From: Paramecium octaurelia | Lineage: Eukaryota > Ciliophora > Oligohymenophorea > Peniculida > Parameciidae | Direction: 5' to 3' | Assembly: GCA_905182995.1 (NCBI GenBank) | Contig: CAJJDP010000013.1 | Location: 62,001 to 126,000, forward strand | Length of the DNA: 64,000 nt | In this document: piece after piece, positions 36,914 to 48,275 of the stretch | How the letters are laid out: each line of letters starts with the position of its first letter | How positions within the stretch are numbered: the stretch's first letter is position 1 | The notes under the pieces: generated by a model | The model's database searches: none | What the model was told of the DNA's origin: nothing | The model's input: only the letters and a program-made list of their open reading frames with translations | Made by a program: the position numbers and the translations under genes

Positions 36914-38415
36914 AATAAATATAATTTCAGATTTCATTTCAAGTGGAGAAATATATTTTATCTATCATCTGAGTAGTAGGCAAGTCGAACAATGATGAAA
37001 TGCATTAAAAAAGTAATTTTAAACTATTTTATTGTCTATTAATTGTAACTTAAATAATGATGAAGAACTATAATTACGATTGTAAATTTGGGTTNCATCA
37101 TAAAATAGATTCAAACAGTCCTCTTCTATATTATTTATCAATTAAGATAGTTCTATTAATTATCTTTTGTATTCTTCTAAATTATAAAATTAAGATAACT
37201 GTTAATAAAATTAGCTTTGTGCGTTATTTCTAATCTAATTTAATGTACACAGCAAAGAATTCTATTGGAAATGATTGGAACTAGAACACAATTTCTAAAT
37301 TTCCAATATATATTATTCTTAAATGTCCTTTTTGCTATATTCTATTTACTTTTTAAACGCATTCATAAATCTAAAAATTAGTTAAACGTTTACATCAAAT
37401 CATAATTCTCCTCTTAAAAATTTGAGTGTTTTAAATAATTCACTACTGATAAAACAGTTAGAATATCCACTTCTATATCCCTGTATGTTTTTTTATTGAG
37501 ACTCATCAAGGTTTCCTCCTGCCATAATCTCATTGTATCTTTCGACGATCTCTCATTAATATATACCCTCTCCTATAAGTAATTTTCATACAGGTTGACA
37601 TATCTAACTTCCTCAAAATCAAAATAGATTGGAGATTTTATTGTAAATAGAAGATTGAAAACATCTATTGAATCTCCAAATCCATGAGCCTTTAGTTATT
37701 TTATGATTTCAACTTCTTCCTAATTCCAATTTTCAATTATCACTACTATTTTGCTAGCTAATTAACTAACAACAAATAGAAGTGCATTGTTTTCATCTTC
37801 TTGTCGACCCAAAATGCATTAAAATTAATAAACGTTTATAGATTTATGATCTATATAATGAATATGATCCCAAACATGAATGCCAATAGATAAGGTAGTA
37901 TCGATTAGTGGAACTTTTATTTCAGTTCTTAATAGAGGATTGAAGAAATTATCTTGACACTCTTTATTTTTGTAGATATAGAAAACGAATGAAGAAGCCC
38001 CTGTTCTCAGTAATGATTTCTAAAAAGCATACACATAAAAATTACATATTTTTCTACCTCCCCAAGGCATAACTTGTTCTTTTTTTCTTAATTTACATAG
38101 AGAAATTTTATTGGTCTTACCTGCTTTTCCTCTTCTTTTATGTGTTTTCTGATTATTGTGGTTAAGGATTTTGAGCTTCTTTAGAAATTCTCAGGGATTA
38201 ATTACAAAGAGCCTATGCTTTTTTAATTTATCATAATAAATATAATTTCAGATTTCATTTCAAGTGGAGAAATATATTTTATCTATCATCTGAGTAGTAG
38301 GCAAGTCGAACAATGATGAAATGCATTAAAAAAGTAATTTTAAACTATTTTATTGTCTATTAATTGTAACTTAAATAATGATGAAGAACTATAATTACGA
38401 TTGTAAATTTGGGTT
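35775..38415. repeat. perfect 1,320-bp direct duplication around a single N (probable assembly overlap)
   Basis: 35775-37094 and 37096-38415 are direct copies with a constant offset of 1,321, separated only by one undetermined base at 37095. I found no difference on comparing the lines. The right flank of copy 2 continues into new sequence (tctttctgtataag), while the left flank of copy 1 continues the gene at 35291-36913. Two contig ends that overlap but were joined with an N would look exactly like this, so the duplication is most likely not in the organism. Confidence 0.9.
37096..38234 (-). pseudogene. duplicated 5' part of the 516-aa gene, cut off at the N
   Basis: This is base-for-base the 5' portion of the gene at 35291-36913, with the same start (38234) and the same first two introns (shifted by 1,321), but the reading is cut at the N at 37095 and does not continue into its own 3' end. 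It should not be counted as a second gene: it is explained by the assembly overlap described for 35775-38415. If the duplication were real, it would be a truncated copy. Confidence 0.8.
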
Positions 38416-38571
38416 TTCTTTCTGTATAAGCGTTCATTGACTAGTTAATATCATGATTAAAAAGAGTTTATTAATTTATTAATTAATTATATGTAAGCTT
38501 TTTAATTAATTTTATTATTTTTGATTTATTGGAAATATCGATTAATTAATAAAACAAAAATTAAAAAACAT
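38235..38571. other. gene-free region between the duplicated block and the tRNA
   Basis: 337 nt of very AT-rich sequence, the first 180 nt of which belong to the second copy of the duplicated block (the 5' flank of the gene). The remainder up to the tRNA is rich in attaattaat runs. Nothing coding is seen; the tRNA terminator lies at its right end. Confidence 0.5.
38563..38568 (-). terminator. RNA polymerase III T6 terminator of tRNA-Val
   Basis: Read on the minus strand, a run of six T residues begins 4 nt after the tRNA 3' end, followed by a second T run. A T4 or longer run just downstream is the standard RNA polymerase III termination signal. Confidence 0.8.
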
Positions 38572-38643
38572 GATCACGGCCAGTCTCGAACTGGCGGCCT
38601 CGTCCTTGTTAGGGACGCGTGATAACCCCTACACCACGCGATC
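38572..38643 (-). tRNA. tRNA-Val (anticodon AAC)
   Basis: A 72-nt cloverleaf: acceptor GATCGCG paired with CGTGATC (one G-T pair), D arm GTG...CAC with the GG of the D loop, anticodon stem CGTCC/GGACG around loop CTAACAA giving anticodon AAC, variable AGGCC, and T arm GCCAG-TTCGAGA-CTGGC. Internal A and B box sequences (TGGTGTAGGGG and GTTCGAGAC) are present. AAC (A34 normally edited to inosine) reads Val GUN codons. It stands out as a GC-rich island in AT-rich DNA. Confidence 0.93.
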
Positions 38644-38948
38644 AATGGATAATAACTAGAGTTGTTAGGGCTTATTAAAGGGATAATATTGTTCTATTTA
38701 ATGAATTTTCTAATAATCTATTTCAAGTTCTTCAATTCCTTTTTTGATGCAGAAAGAGTAGTTTTAAAATCTTAGATTTATTTTTATATGTAATGGGGAA
38801 CTTCCGATTATAGATGTCATTTTAAATAATAAATTTTATCTCAATTATAGTCATATAATTGTAGGGTCATGTTAGTCTTCAAATAGGGAGGAATGCAAAT
38901 TAATTTCTGGTCCTTTGAGTTCTAAGCAATTCAAGAAACTCAAGAAAA
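38644..38948. other. gene-free stretch, partly degenerate coding-like
   Basis: 305 nt downstream of the tRNA gene on the + strand. A + frame from 38869 reads MLVFKQGGMQINFWSFEFQ and reaches a TGA at 38950, directly before a well-formed GT...AG intron-like segment (38955-38977). This looks like the 5' end of the relic described in the next entry. The first 220 nt look non-coding. Confidence 0.35.
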
Positions 38949-39331
38949 ATGAGGGTAGTATTTTAAATTAATTTTAGTCGAGCACCTGGTGTTTTCAGAA
39001 TTATGAGAGAGCGTTTATATTCAGAGGATTATGGTATACAGAATCCACATACCTTAATATGGCCTTAGAATGGAGGACAATCTAGAGAGAAACCTTTTTA
39101 AATAAATGATTTGAGAAGGCTATTAGGCAACAATTCATAATAGGTATTGAAAAAAAAATCAAAATGTTGGTGTTTCTAATAGGGTTTTGTATGGGAAAAT
39201 AATTCTTTAAGGTGAAAATTATTAATACAGAATTTGAGATTTCCATTTAGCAGTGTAATTTTTGGTTGAATAAAAATAAAGGAGAAATTATAAGTTTATT
39301 ATGGTTATAACAGAAAGAAGGGTTTTCCTGA
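38949..39331 (+). pseudogene. short gene or gene relic (119-codon frame)
   Basis: One 23-nt intron at 39189-39211 gives a clean 119-residue frame: MRVVFQINFSRAPGVFRIM..., SEDYGIQNPHTLIWPQNGG, then FQINDLRRLLGNN and a Lys/Cys/Trp cluster KKKSKCWCF. An upstream exon with good composition (38869-38954) would join in frame through the intron-like 38955-38977 but contains a TGA. The following sequence (to about 39560) has another fragment (SKFKITGIFLNNYEVEFL) not connectable by an intron. I therefore suspect a decayed gene; the 119-residue frame could still be expressed. The family is not recognised. Confidence 0.4.
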
Positions 39332-39854
39332 AATTTAAATTTGATAATTAATCATTTTGTTAAGGCAGATCAATTTAATAGATGGAATATAATTTTTAAT
39401 TTATATTAAATTATATCCCAATAGAATGATTTTGTAAGCAAATTTAAAATAACTGGAATATTTTTGAATAATTATGAAGTTGAGTTTCTTGTCAATAAAA
39501 GATGTCATCCAAGCTTTTCGCAGTTAGATTTAAAGGGACATTGCCAGTAAAGTATTTGATTGTTAAATTAGTACTGATTTCTGAAATCTATTTTCATCTA
39601 TGGATAAAATGGAGGTCTGTTGTGTTTGTATAGAATTGTTGATAAAAATTAAAATCTTCTATCACACCTAAGTCAAACAATTAGATTTTTAAATTTTACT
39701 TTAACATATTTCATGTTTTTATAAATATAAATAAAAATTTGGTCCAGAGTTGATGGAAAAAACAAAAGGTTGGTGATGTCATACTATTTCAGTGATATAA
39801 TATAACCTAATATCATTTTATTTTTATTAATAAATCATCTCATAATTATTTGCA
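39332..39854. other. gene-free stretch with relic fragment
   Basis: 523 nt between the relic and the kinase gene. The first 230 nt include a coding-like + strand fragment ending near 39560 (YEVEFLVNKRCHPSFSQLD), the rest is AT-rich and looks like a promoter region for the kinase. No transposon or RNA gene is recognisable. Confidence 0.35.
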
Positions 39855-41518
39855 ATGAATAAAGAGAGCAACAATAACTTTATTTCGTTATTTGATGAGC
39901 CCAACAAACCGTTATGGTAAAAATCTAAACCCGACTTTAAAATATATCAAATATCAAGCGTATTGACAATGAAAAAAACAAATTCTTAATCAATAAAAAA
40001 AGGAAAGTTTTTCATATCTAATGAATATTTGGTAGAGTTTGATAATACTTACAAAAGGCATATTGATCTCAACAATATTATTCTAGAATAAACAAACTAA
40101 CCATTTACATTTCGACTAAGCAGAAATAAAAAATAAATCGAATTTACTACTAATGAATAAGAATACTAATTATGGTTTTAGTTGATCAAGAAATATGCCA
40201 TCTAAAGATCTTTTAATGAAGATTATAAACTATTGAAAGTTTAAGGATAAGGAAATTTTGCTAAAGTAAACTAATTGTTTTTGATTCTTAGGTCTACAAG
40301 GCAATCGGAAGGGACAGTTTTGCGTATGCTGTGAAGTCATTCGAGAAGAAAAGCTTCAAAAACCTCACCCTGGAGAGAGTAATATTTCATTTCTATAAAA
40401 TGTTAGGATGCTCTAAAATTAGAGATCAGCATCATGAGGAAAATCCAATTCCCAGGGATCATCAGATTATACGAAGTTTATGAGACTGAACATCATATAT
40501 GGTTAGTGACAGATTATTTAGAAGGTGGGGAATTATTTCAGTATCTTCGAAATTAACCCTAGGGGTTTAACGAAATTCAGGTGGCATTGTTAATGCATAA
40601 CTTACTTAATTCTTTAGACTATCTACATTCCCAAGGCATAATTCATAGGGATATAAAAGTATGATGTTTAAAGATAAAATAAGCCAGAAAATTTAATTCT
40701 GCGTTCCCCACTCAATGCTTCTGATGTAAATATTGCAGATTTCGGTTTGGCTGACTATTACAATCCAGAGGGCAAATACTTATTCAAACGATGTGGGACA
40801 CCAGGCTACGTAGCACCTGAGATATTACAAGAGAAAAACTACGATTACAAAGTCGATGTGTTCAGTGCAGGAATTTTAATGTTTATAATGTAAGTGAAGA
40901 TTTACAAATATAAGGTTGAGTGGACAATCTCCATTTCAAACTAAATCAAAAAACGAACTCGTCATCAAAAATTACAATTGTGAGATAGATTACACAATCA
41001 ATAATTTATAACAAAAGATTAGTCCTGAGGGTACATTTTTTAAATTAACTTTAGCTTTGTAGCTTTTGATGATAATGTTATCCCCGAATCCATAATCTAG
41101 GTATACTGCTAAACAAGCTCTATGTCACCCTTGGTTTATGAAGTGTTTCACTCCTGTCTATTAAATGAGTCCTCCTTAATTATATATGCCAACCAGCGTG
41201 ATTCCATAATTTCAGCACTACCCTGACATCTTTGCAAGGAGTCCAATAATGAATTAACTGCTAAACCAATCTATTTCAAATCTTTCTTTGTCCGGATCAT
41301 CAAGTATTTTATATAATCCACCCTTAGACGTAACACCTTAAAGAACTCAGTCAAATTCCTTATAAGTATAAAACCCATGCAAAATTGCAATTGAGGAAGA
41401 TCATTAAGATTTCGAAGTTATTTAGGAAGAAATTTGTTAGATTCATGAAATCAATAAATATTCAATCAATAATCAACGAAAACAAACGCCAGCTTAATAA
41501 AATAAATTCACTTAATGA
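39855..41518 (+). CDS. Ser/Thr protein kinase with N-terminal PH-like domain (CAMK-like)
   Basis: A 511-residue kinase with five introns (40266-40291, 40379-40406, 40659-40683, 40890-40914, 41031-41054). The N-terminal about 110 residues (FKIYQISSV..., KGKFFISNEYLVEF, PFTFRLSRNKKQIEF, EYQLWFQLIKKY) have the strand pattern and closing Trp helix of a PH domain. The kinase domain follows with GQGNFAKVYKA, AVKSF (ATP lysine), [18 protein letters not shown] and GTPGYVAPEIL, all catalytic residues present, and ends with RYTAKQALCHPWF. A disordered Gln/Ser tail follows. No EF-hands are seen, so it is not a CDPK. Lipid-dependent recruitment is inferred from the PH-like part. Confidence 0.9.
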
Positions 41519-41609
41519 TAATAATCAATCTTTAATAATTATTGGTGTTTTAAAATTAATTAATTCGAAGATTTATCAATATATTTTATCATTTTTTTGA
41601 TTATCCATT

Positions 41610-43700
41610 TCATGGATGCTTATTTTATTATACAAAAGATGTAGTTTGGCTCTTTGATTAAGAATATATTATTTCCTATTCCACCTCTTACAACTCCTCC
41701 TCTGTCACTTTGTAATCCGTTGTGAATATATCCAAAAATTCCATGAATTCGCAATAATTGTATTTTCTACTGTACACTTCTGCAAGTTTCTTCGTATTGA
41801 CTTTGTTCTTGTATAAAGCTATAAATGGAACCCCCCTGCGCAATTAATCAAGGGAAATAAAGAGAGTGGGATAGTTGACATCCTTGATTTTCTAAGGAGC
41901 ATCTGAATCCATCAAAGCCTTAAAAAGTGACAAGTAATGATAAACATCCTGTCTTGATAAATTCTTTTCTAAGACTATTTTCTCCACATTAATCAATTGC
42001 AAGATCTCCCTAAACTTCTAGTTATCTTTGGCTCTGAGAGATTCAAAAGGGTCGTCAACTGAAGTTATTTATTTAGACTTCTTTTTAAATATATGTGTAT
42101 TTTAAGGTAATATATGATCAAAAGCATCCTCCTTAATTTCTTCTATTGATTTTTCATCCTCATACAATAATCTTCTTTCAAAATGCTCTTCCTCCTCAGG
42201 TCTAATAAATTTTTTCTTATATATTTAAATTAAAGTACAGTCTTCAGTTTAACATGGATAGACTATCTCCTCATGGCTTTGATCTTCTTTAATCGCTATC
42301 TCATGTTCTCTTCTAAGTTCTTTAATTTATTGGAATATTTTGATTTATTCGAATGAATGTACTGTTACAATAGTTTTAAATAAGTGTCCTATTCCTTTTC
42401 ATTCATCTAGATAATTGATTATTCGAACATTTCCTCATCAGGTTCTCTAATATTATTTTCTATATCAATATAATATTGTGAAGGAATAGAATTCTAACTA
42501 CCAACCTAAACTTATCGAAAATAAAATGGTAACAAATTTTCTCTTTTACTGAAAAATCTGCGAACCTCCTCCTTACTCCTTAGGTCTAATAGTTTGATGG
42601 CTAATTTTGGATATTTATCAACTTAAAACTCTCCAGACAGACTCAATTGTTATTTCATAATACTCCAAAAATCAAATTAACCCTATTTAGATTGTACAAT
42701 CATTACTTATAGTTGGATATACAAAAACCGTTCATAAGTTGGAATTTAATTTAATGCTGAGATCTCAATGCCATCTAAAGTAAAAGTCTTGGCTTTAGGA
42801 ATGTAGCTTTTGTAATGAAGAATATCAAGGAAATAGGAGAACCATTCTTTGTAATTCTCCCTAATTTCTTTTTCATTAATAATCTTCTCGTAAACTGGAG
42901 TGAAATATGGAAATACACTTAATTCAACTTCATTTGTTCTACATAATAAGTATGGGCAATATTTACATTTATTTGGCTTCAGTTTAGGAACTTCTCAAAT
43001 GAATATTCTGATGTGGCAAATAAATTAAAATGAAAATAGATCTTAACCCTTTCTTTGTGTTTAATCCCACTTGAACTATTTTTTATTGTAAGGTTTATTA
43101 GACTACATCGATCTTCCATTAAGTCTTGAAGCGTTCTAAATGATGGATTTCTTTTTTAATTTCGTAAGCTTTATTAATTCGATTTATTTTGTTGTTAACT
43201 TACCATAACTAACTTTCAACATCTGGGCTTAAACTCCTGAATTTGAATGAGTCTGACCTTGGAGAAGCACTATAGTTGTCTCTAGCAAGAGTGGTTAGTT
43301 CAGTTATTATGGGTTTGTTGCACGAGTTTTTAGAAACTTAAGTATACATTTTTTGGGTAGATTTATCCCTTTCAGTTTTTCTGGGTCTGGTTGTTTTGAT
43401 ATTCATTGTGGTTGGAGGTTAATCATTCTCAAAGTTCAATTAAGCCAATTGGTGTTTTCTCAATTTTATGATATCATCTTTGGTTTTTTAGAGAATGTTT
43501 GGGAAAACTATGGGTTTGAGGCCATTCGGGATAATATTTTTGATGGGGGAGGTTCTTGAGTTTATGATTTGGGTGCTGATTTTGTTTGTTTGAATTACGG
43601 ATTCTATTAAAGGCAGTCTAAAATGGAAAATATTTAATATGTTAATACTTTTCTTCTGTAAATTCTGTTTCAAATTTCTATTATTTAATCTTATCTTCAA
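41610..43700 (-). CDS. uncharacterised large protein with one apparent frameshift
   Basis: About 679 residues on the minus strand, with introns at 43042-43070 (29 nt) and 42226-42248 (23 nt). The N-terminal 240 residues are basic and disordered (TTRPRKTERDKSTQK), then SEYSFEKFL, a Cys pair CKYCPYLLC, a helical region (EIRENYKEWFSYFLDILHY) and a C-terminal domain with FISLDQLRRGVPFIALYKNKV. The frame breaks once near 42980-42986: the coding reads FEKFL in one frame and KPNKCKYCP in the next, as if one A were missing from a short A-run; no intron can bridge it. The gene otherwise looks healthy, so a base-calling error or a very recent mutation is likely. Function unknown. It converges with the kinase gene (91 nt apart). 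Confidence 0.7.
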
Positions 43701-43781
43701 TTAAAACTATTGGAATATATTCTTTTTATTATTACATATTGATTAAATATTTAATATATATAAATTTTACTTAGATTACAA

Positions 43782-45081
43782 TCATTCCAAATCATCTAGG
43801 ATTTCCACTTTCTCACCAGAATAACACATATTGATACAGAAATGAATATCATCATTGTCTGGATTATCAAATGTCAAATATATAGCTTGAGTATCATTTG
43901 GTTTATTTTTACATGTAAATTTGAGTGTCTAAATTTGATGAAGATTCTACCTTAGTTTCCAATATGACTTCTACAACAATAATATCACCCGTCGTAAAAG
44001 TGAAAGCCTTCTAGACCATATTCTCTTCTTTCTTGGAATGAGACCAAGTTTGTGCATTTGAAGAAATCATGTAAGAACCATGTCCCAAATTTTGATGATC
44101 GAATTTCAAACTTAAAGTTAAATACTTTTTTATACTTCTTCCCCAAAAGTACATTTTTATATGCTATCCCTATCCCAATGAAGTAACTTAGATGTAAAAT
44201 CTTTATGGCAATTTTACAGGATTCCACTATTTGAGGTTCAATGAAAATGAACCTGTTATCGTTAGTTTGATTCACAGTTTGATGAGCAATCTTTTACTCT
44301 GTAATATTGATGGATGGAGATTTAATAACAGGGCTGAATGTAAAATTGTTGGAATTTTAAGCTTGTAATGGTACAGTGTATTTTTCAATAGGTTTAGAAA
44401 TTTTGTAAAGCGATGATTTGAATTATGTAAGCAAATGATTAAATTGAGCAATTGATTCTTAAGACTAAAATATTTAGTGTTAATTAGATTACAGCTTTTT
44501 AATATTAATCATATAATTTCTATGGTTTGAAGTCAATCTCAATTTTGCCAGCTTACTATTAACTAACATTATCTATAATCTTTCTCACATCCTATTTGAG
44601 TTGATCGACATTTTTGTATTGACTATTGAGTATTTACGAAAATATCTATGGGAAATTCATTTATGTTTAATTTTATTCCAACAATCGTTGTCTCGTATTC
44701 TTGTGACTCAAATTAATTTAATCTTCCAGTATTTTTATTTATCTTATAGTAGCATAATATTATGTACAAAACCATTTTCTGCACAGTGTCCTTAAGACTC
44801 GATAACAATTTGGCACGCACTTGATCAAGCTAAGTCAATAAGGAGTCAATAGAATTTTGATTCTGTTTTCCATTCACATTAACAGAAATGTCTGCAAGGA
44901 ATATCTTTAATGGAATCACTTTGTGTTTCACATGTTTTTATGATCTGCAAACTGGACATATAAGACCCATTTCTTTGCAAGTGGAATCAATACAAACAAA
45001 ATTCAGTTGCTCTCCTTCATGCATATCTCCAAGTGTGCAATTCAAATAGTTTATTGCTCTTGTCTTAATATCCTCTGACAT
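43782..45081 (-). CDS. ciliate zinc-finger/coiled-coil protein with SPRY-like C-terminal domain
   Basis: A 398-residue protein with four introns (44743-44767, 44465-44492, 44125-44152, 43929-43950). The N-terminus has a Cys/His cluster, CTLGDMHEGEQLNFVCIDSTCKEMGLICPVC, seen as CIDSTC, CPVC and then KHVKHKV, resembling a B-box zinc finger. A coiled coil follows (QIKILEDQINL..., KQDVRKIIDNVSQQQ). The C-terminal domain contains FDHQNLGHGSYMISSNAQTWSHS, seen as GHGSYMISSN with TTGDIIVVEV, which I recognise as the recurrent C-terminal domain of a ciliate-expanded TRIM-like family. An upstream in-frame ATG at 45156 exists; I chose 45081 because the intervening residues look intergenic. It is divergent from the PP2C-like gene by 94 nt. 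Confidence 0.85.
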
Positions 45082-45175
45082 TTTATTAATGATATTTAAA
45101 TATAAACAAAGAAAATGAACATCAGGTGGGGGGTTGTAATTAATAATAATACTCAAAAGTAATTAATTCATATTA

Positions 45176-46242
45176 ATGAGCATTCTTCTCAGAAAAACCA
45201 ATAAGTAGACGAGCTCTCTCAAGTCCTTGAGATCAACTCAATAGAAATAGAAGCTGCCCCAAGTTTCTAAATACCGTTACACCAGCACAAAGTTCCACCC
45301 CCTGAAAACAGAACCAGATTACATAAATGATTGTGTTAAATTCTTCACAATAAGGTAACTTTGCATCTCATCCTGTTTAGAACACTCCAGGGGATAGATG
45401 ACAACATCGATAATAATTAAGACTGCATATTCTATTCCACTAATTATAATGACAATGAAGATCAGTATTTGTTCGGCATTTGCGATGGCCACGGCCCTGA
45501 TGGCCATCTCGTTTCCAATTATGTAGCACATTAATACAAAAGAAAACTAAGAATTTCATTGTTTTTTGGAGATCATCAATCCCAAAACATTAAATTGATG
45601 AATCAATGTACTCTGGATATTGAAAAAGAAATGCAGTTTAATGATGAGTACAACCTAATGTTGAGTGGAACAACTTTAATAGCAATATTCATTAATGGAG
45701 ACAAAATCATTTGTTAAAATATTGGTAATTCCAAAGCAGTTTTCTTTTCTAAATCTCTATAGTAGTGGCAACATAAGGAGTTATCTTAAGAACACAAACT
45801 ATCAAACAATTAAGAATGTTTCCGAGTACTTAAAAGTGGAGGATAAATCAGATAGTTGAGAAATGAATTCACTAATAAAAAATAAGGACCCTATTATGTC
45901 TTTTTGTAGGATCAAAATATACCACAGCTATATACAACCAGATCTTTGGGCGATTCAATAGGGAAGAAAATAGGGATAACTGCAGAATCAGAGTTTCAAA
46001 CATTCTAAATAAAGTAGGAAGGATTTCTGATTGTTGGGACCTGTGGTTTATGGGATGTGATGAGTTATTAGGAAATCATGGCTTAATTGGATCAGATTAG
46101 ACTCATAACTCAATAAAAACAAATTGAGGAGTTGGCTAATTCTATATTGAATTATTGTAAAAGGAAATGGGAAACTTGTTATAACAATAATGAAGTGGTT
46201 AAAATTGAAGATATCTCCTTCGTTTTAATTTATTTATCTTGA
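45176..46242 (+). CDS. PP2C-family protein, probably a pseudophosphatase
   Basis: A 346-residue PPM/PP2C-fold protein with one 26-nt intron (45355-45380). The fold markers NQDCIF, GICDGHGPDGH, LSGTTLIAIF and TTRSLGDSIG are present. Three positions that bind the catalytic Mn/Mg ions in active PP2Cs are changed: the usual GDSRA reads NIGNSKAV, the usual SDGxW reads GTCGLWD, and the terminal DD/DN motif reads KIEDISFVL. The first DGHG aspartate remains. By family knowledge such losses usually abolish phosphatase activity, leaving a binding or regulatory role (inference). Compare the intact PP2C at 51943-53271. Confidence 0.85.
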
Positions 46243-46267
46243 TTATATTATTTATCTAATTATAATT

Positions 46268-48151
46268 ATGAAAAAAAACTTAGATGATGATGATGATATT
46301 GATCCATGTCAATTCATAAAAAACCTTGATACTGGTGATACATATAGCGTAAACAATTTTGGAGAATTAGACATTGAATATTCACAATATACTACTGTTA
46401 ATTTAAAGTAAAATAGATGGCAGAATTTTTGGAATAAAATTGAAGAAATCAATGAAAAGTTATATGATGCTTGTGAAAAAGGAGAGGAAGATGTGGTTAA
46501 CATGCTTCTGAAGGACCAAAAGGATCTAAAATAATAGGTTTAATTGTAACTCAAATCGACCACAAATAGTATGATTGGAGACGATTATCAGGAATTTATA
46601 GGACTTATCAATATAGATTGTAAAGGATTGGATGATTGGACTGCTCTTCATCATGCTATCAATAATAGAAGAACGAATATCGTCAAACTTTTATTGGAAG
46701 CAAAAGCGAATCCTAATTTGTGTACTTAGATGAAAAGAGCCCCTTTACATTTGGCTTGTCTGAGAGGATCCCTGGAAATCGTTGAATTATTAATTTAGTA
46801 TAAGGTAAATGTGAATAGTTAAGACTGCGACAATAATACTCCCTTGCATATCAGTGCTGAACTGAATCAAATCAAAATTGTAGAATTTCTAGTTGCAAAT
46901 GGTGCTGATGGTAACCTATATAAATGAAATGCTTTTAGCTTTGTTGAAGAACTCCCATTAGAAGACACCATTTGACGTCACAATGTCCAATGAAGTTAGA
47001 GCAATACTTTAAAAGTTTTAGCCTGAAATAGGAGGATATTCATAGAGATCATAATTTGGAGGTTTTGTTGTCAAGAACTCCCGATCTGATCACATTGAAA
47101 GACTACTGGGAAAAGTCAATGATTTATAGAAAATTGAAATCTTAAAACAGACTCAATAATAATAACAAACCAATGATTAAGCAAATCCAACAGAACCAAT
47201 TGCATCTGCTCCTTTTTAAGAAATTAGTGTGAATGTATCTATAAATTCATTTAATCTCAGGTATGTTCCCCTGAAGGTTACATCTTTCACAAATTGTTAG
47301 GTAAAGGAAGCTTTGGAGAAGTGTATTACGCAACCAGAAAAATAGATGGAGACGGATTTGCAATTAAAACACTCTGTAAAGAAAGGGTATTTTCAAAGAA
47401 CTTAACTCGTTATGCTCAAACTGAAAAGAATGTGCTTAGTGTAATGAGACATCCATTTATTGTGAGATTGCATGCTGCTTTTTAAAATTCTTAAAAGTTG
47501 TTCATGGTGTTGGATTTCTGTCCAGGAGGTGATCTAGGATAATTATTAACAAAACAAGTTAAATTGAGTGAAGAAATTGCCAGATTTTACATTTGCGAAA
47601 TTATTTTAGCATTGGAATCACTTCATAAGAACTGCATTATTTTTAGAGATTTGAAACCTGATAATGTTGTTTTGGATTCTAAAGGACATGCTAGATTAAC
47701 AGATTTTGGATTATCTAAAGAAGGCATTTATGACAATATCACAAAGAGTTTTTGTGGATCAATTGCTTATTTGTCACCTGAAGTGCTTATGAAAAAAGGA
47801 CATTCAAGAACTGTTGATTGGTATCTTGTTGGCGTTCTATTATATGAAATGATAGTCGGATTGCCACCTTATTACCATCAAAATAGGGAACAATTGTTTG
47901 AAAACATTAAGAAGGGAGTTCTCAAAATTCCAAAACACATGAGTCAGGATGCCAGAGATTTGATTAAAGGATTATTAATTAGAGATCCTGCTTTAAGACT
48001 TGGATCAAAGAATGATGCAGAAGATTTAAAAAGACATCCTTTTTTTAAGGATGTTAATTGGGATAACATCTTGAATAAGGTTGAAGATGGTCCGTTTATT
48101 GAAAAGAATAGATCTAAATAATGGGAAAAGGAGGTTATTGATGTAAATTGA
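46268..48151 (+). CDS. ankyrin-repeat AGC-type protein kinase
   Basis: A 609-residue protein with introns at 46911-46938 (28 nt) and 47235-47260 (26 nt). It starts 25 nt after the PP2C-like stop. Residues about 125-240 form three to four ankyrin repeats (DDWTALHHAINNRRTNIVKLLL, MKRAPLHLACLRGSLEIVELL, NNTPLHISAELNQIKIVEFL). The kinase domain from about residue 325 has LGKGSFGEVYYA, FAIKTL, IIFRDLKPDNVVL (FRD in place of HRD/YRD, common in AGC kinases as an aromatic), TDFGLSKEG and GSIAYLSPEVL, then RLGSKNDAEDLKRHPFF, which is the AGC/PKA-like C-lobe end. All catalytic residues are present. Substrates are unknown. Confidence 0.92.
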
Positions 48152-48275
48152 ATGCATTATATATTAATAGATGAAGTTTGGAGAGTAGCCATAATCGAAC
48201 CCTAGATTGGATGATTGGTCATTCATTTAATGAATTTTTAATGTGTTTTTTTTTAGAAAATTAATTTTTTAATTT

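Noticed and set aside
37096-38415. Genuine recent tandem gene duplication
   Set aside because: Perfect identity over the whole block with an N exactly at the junction is better explained by a contig overlap.
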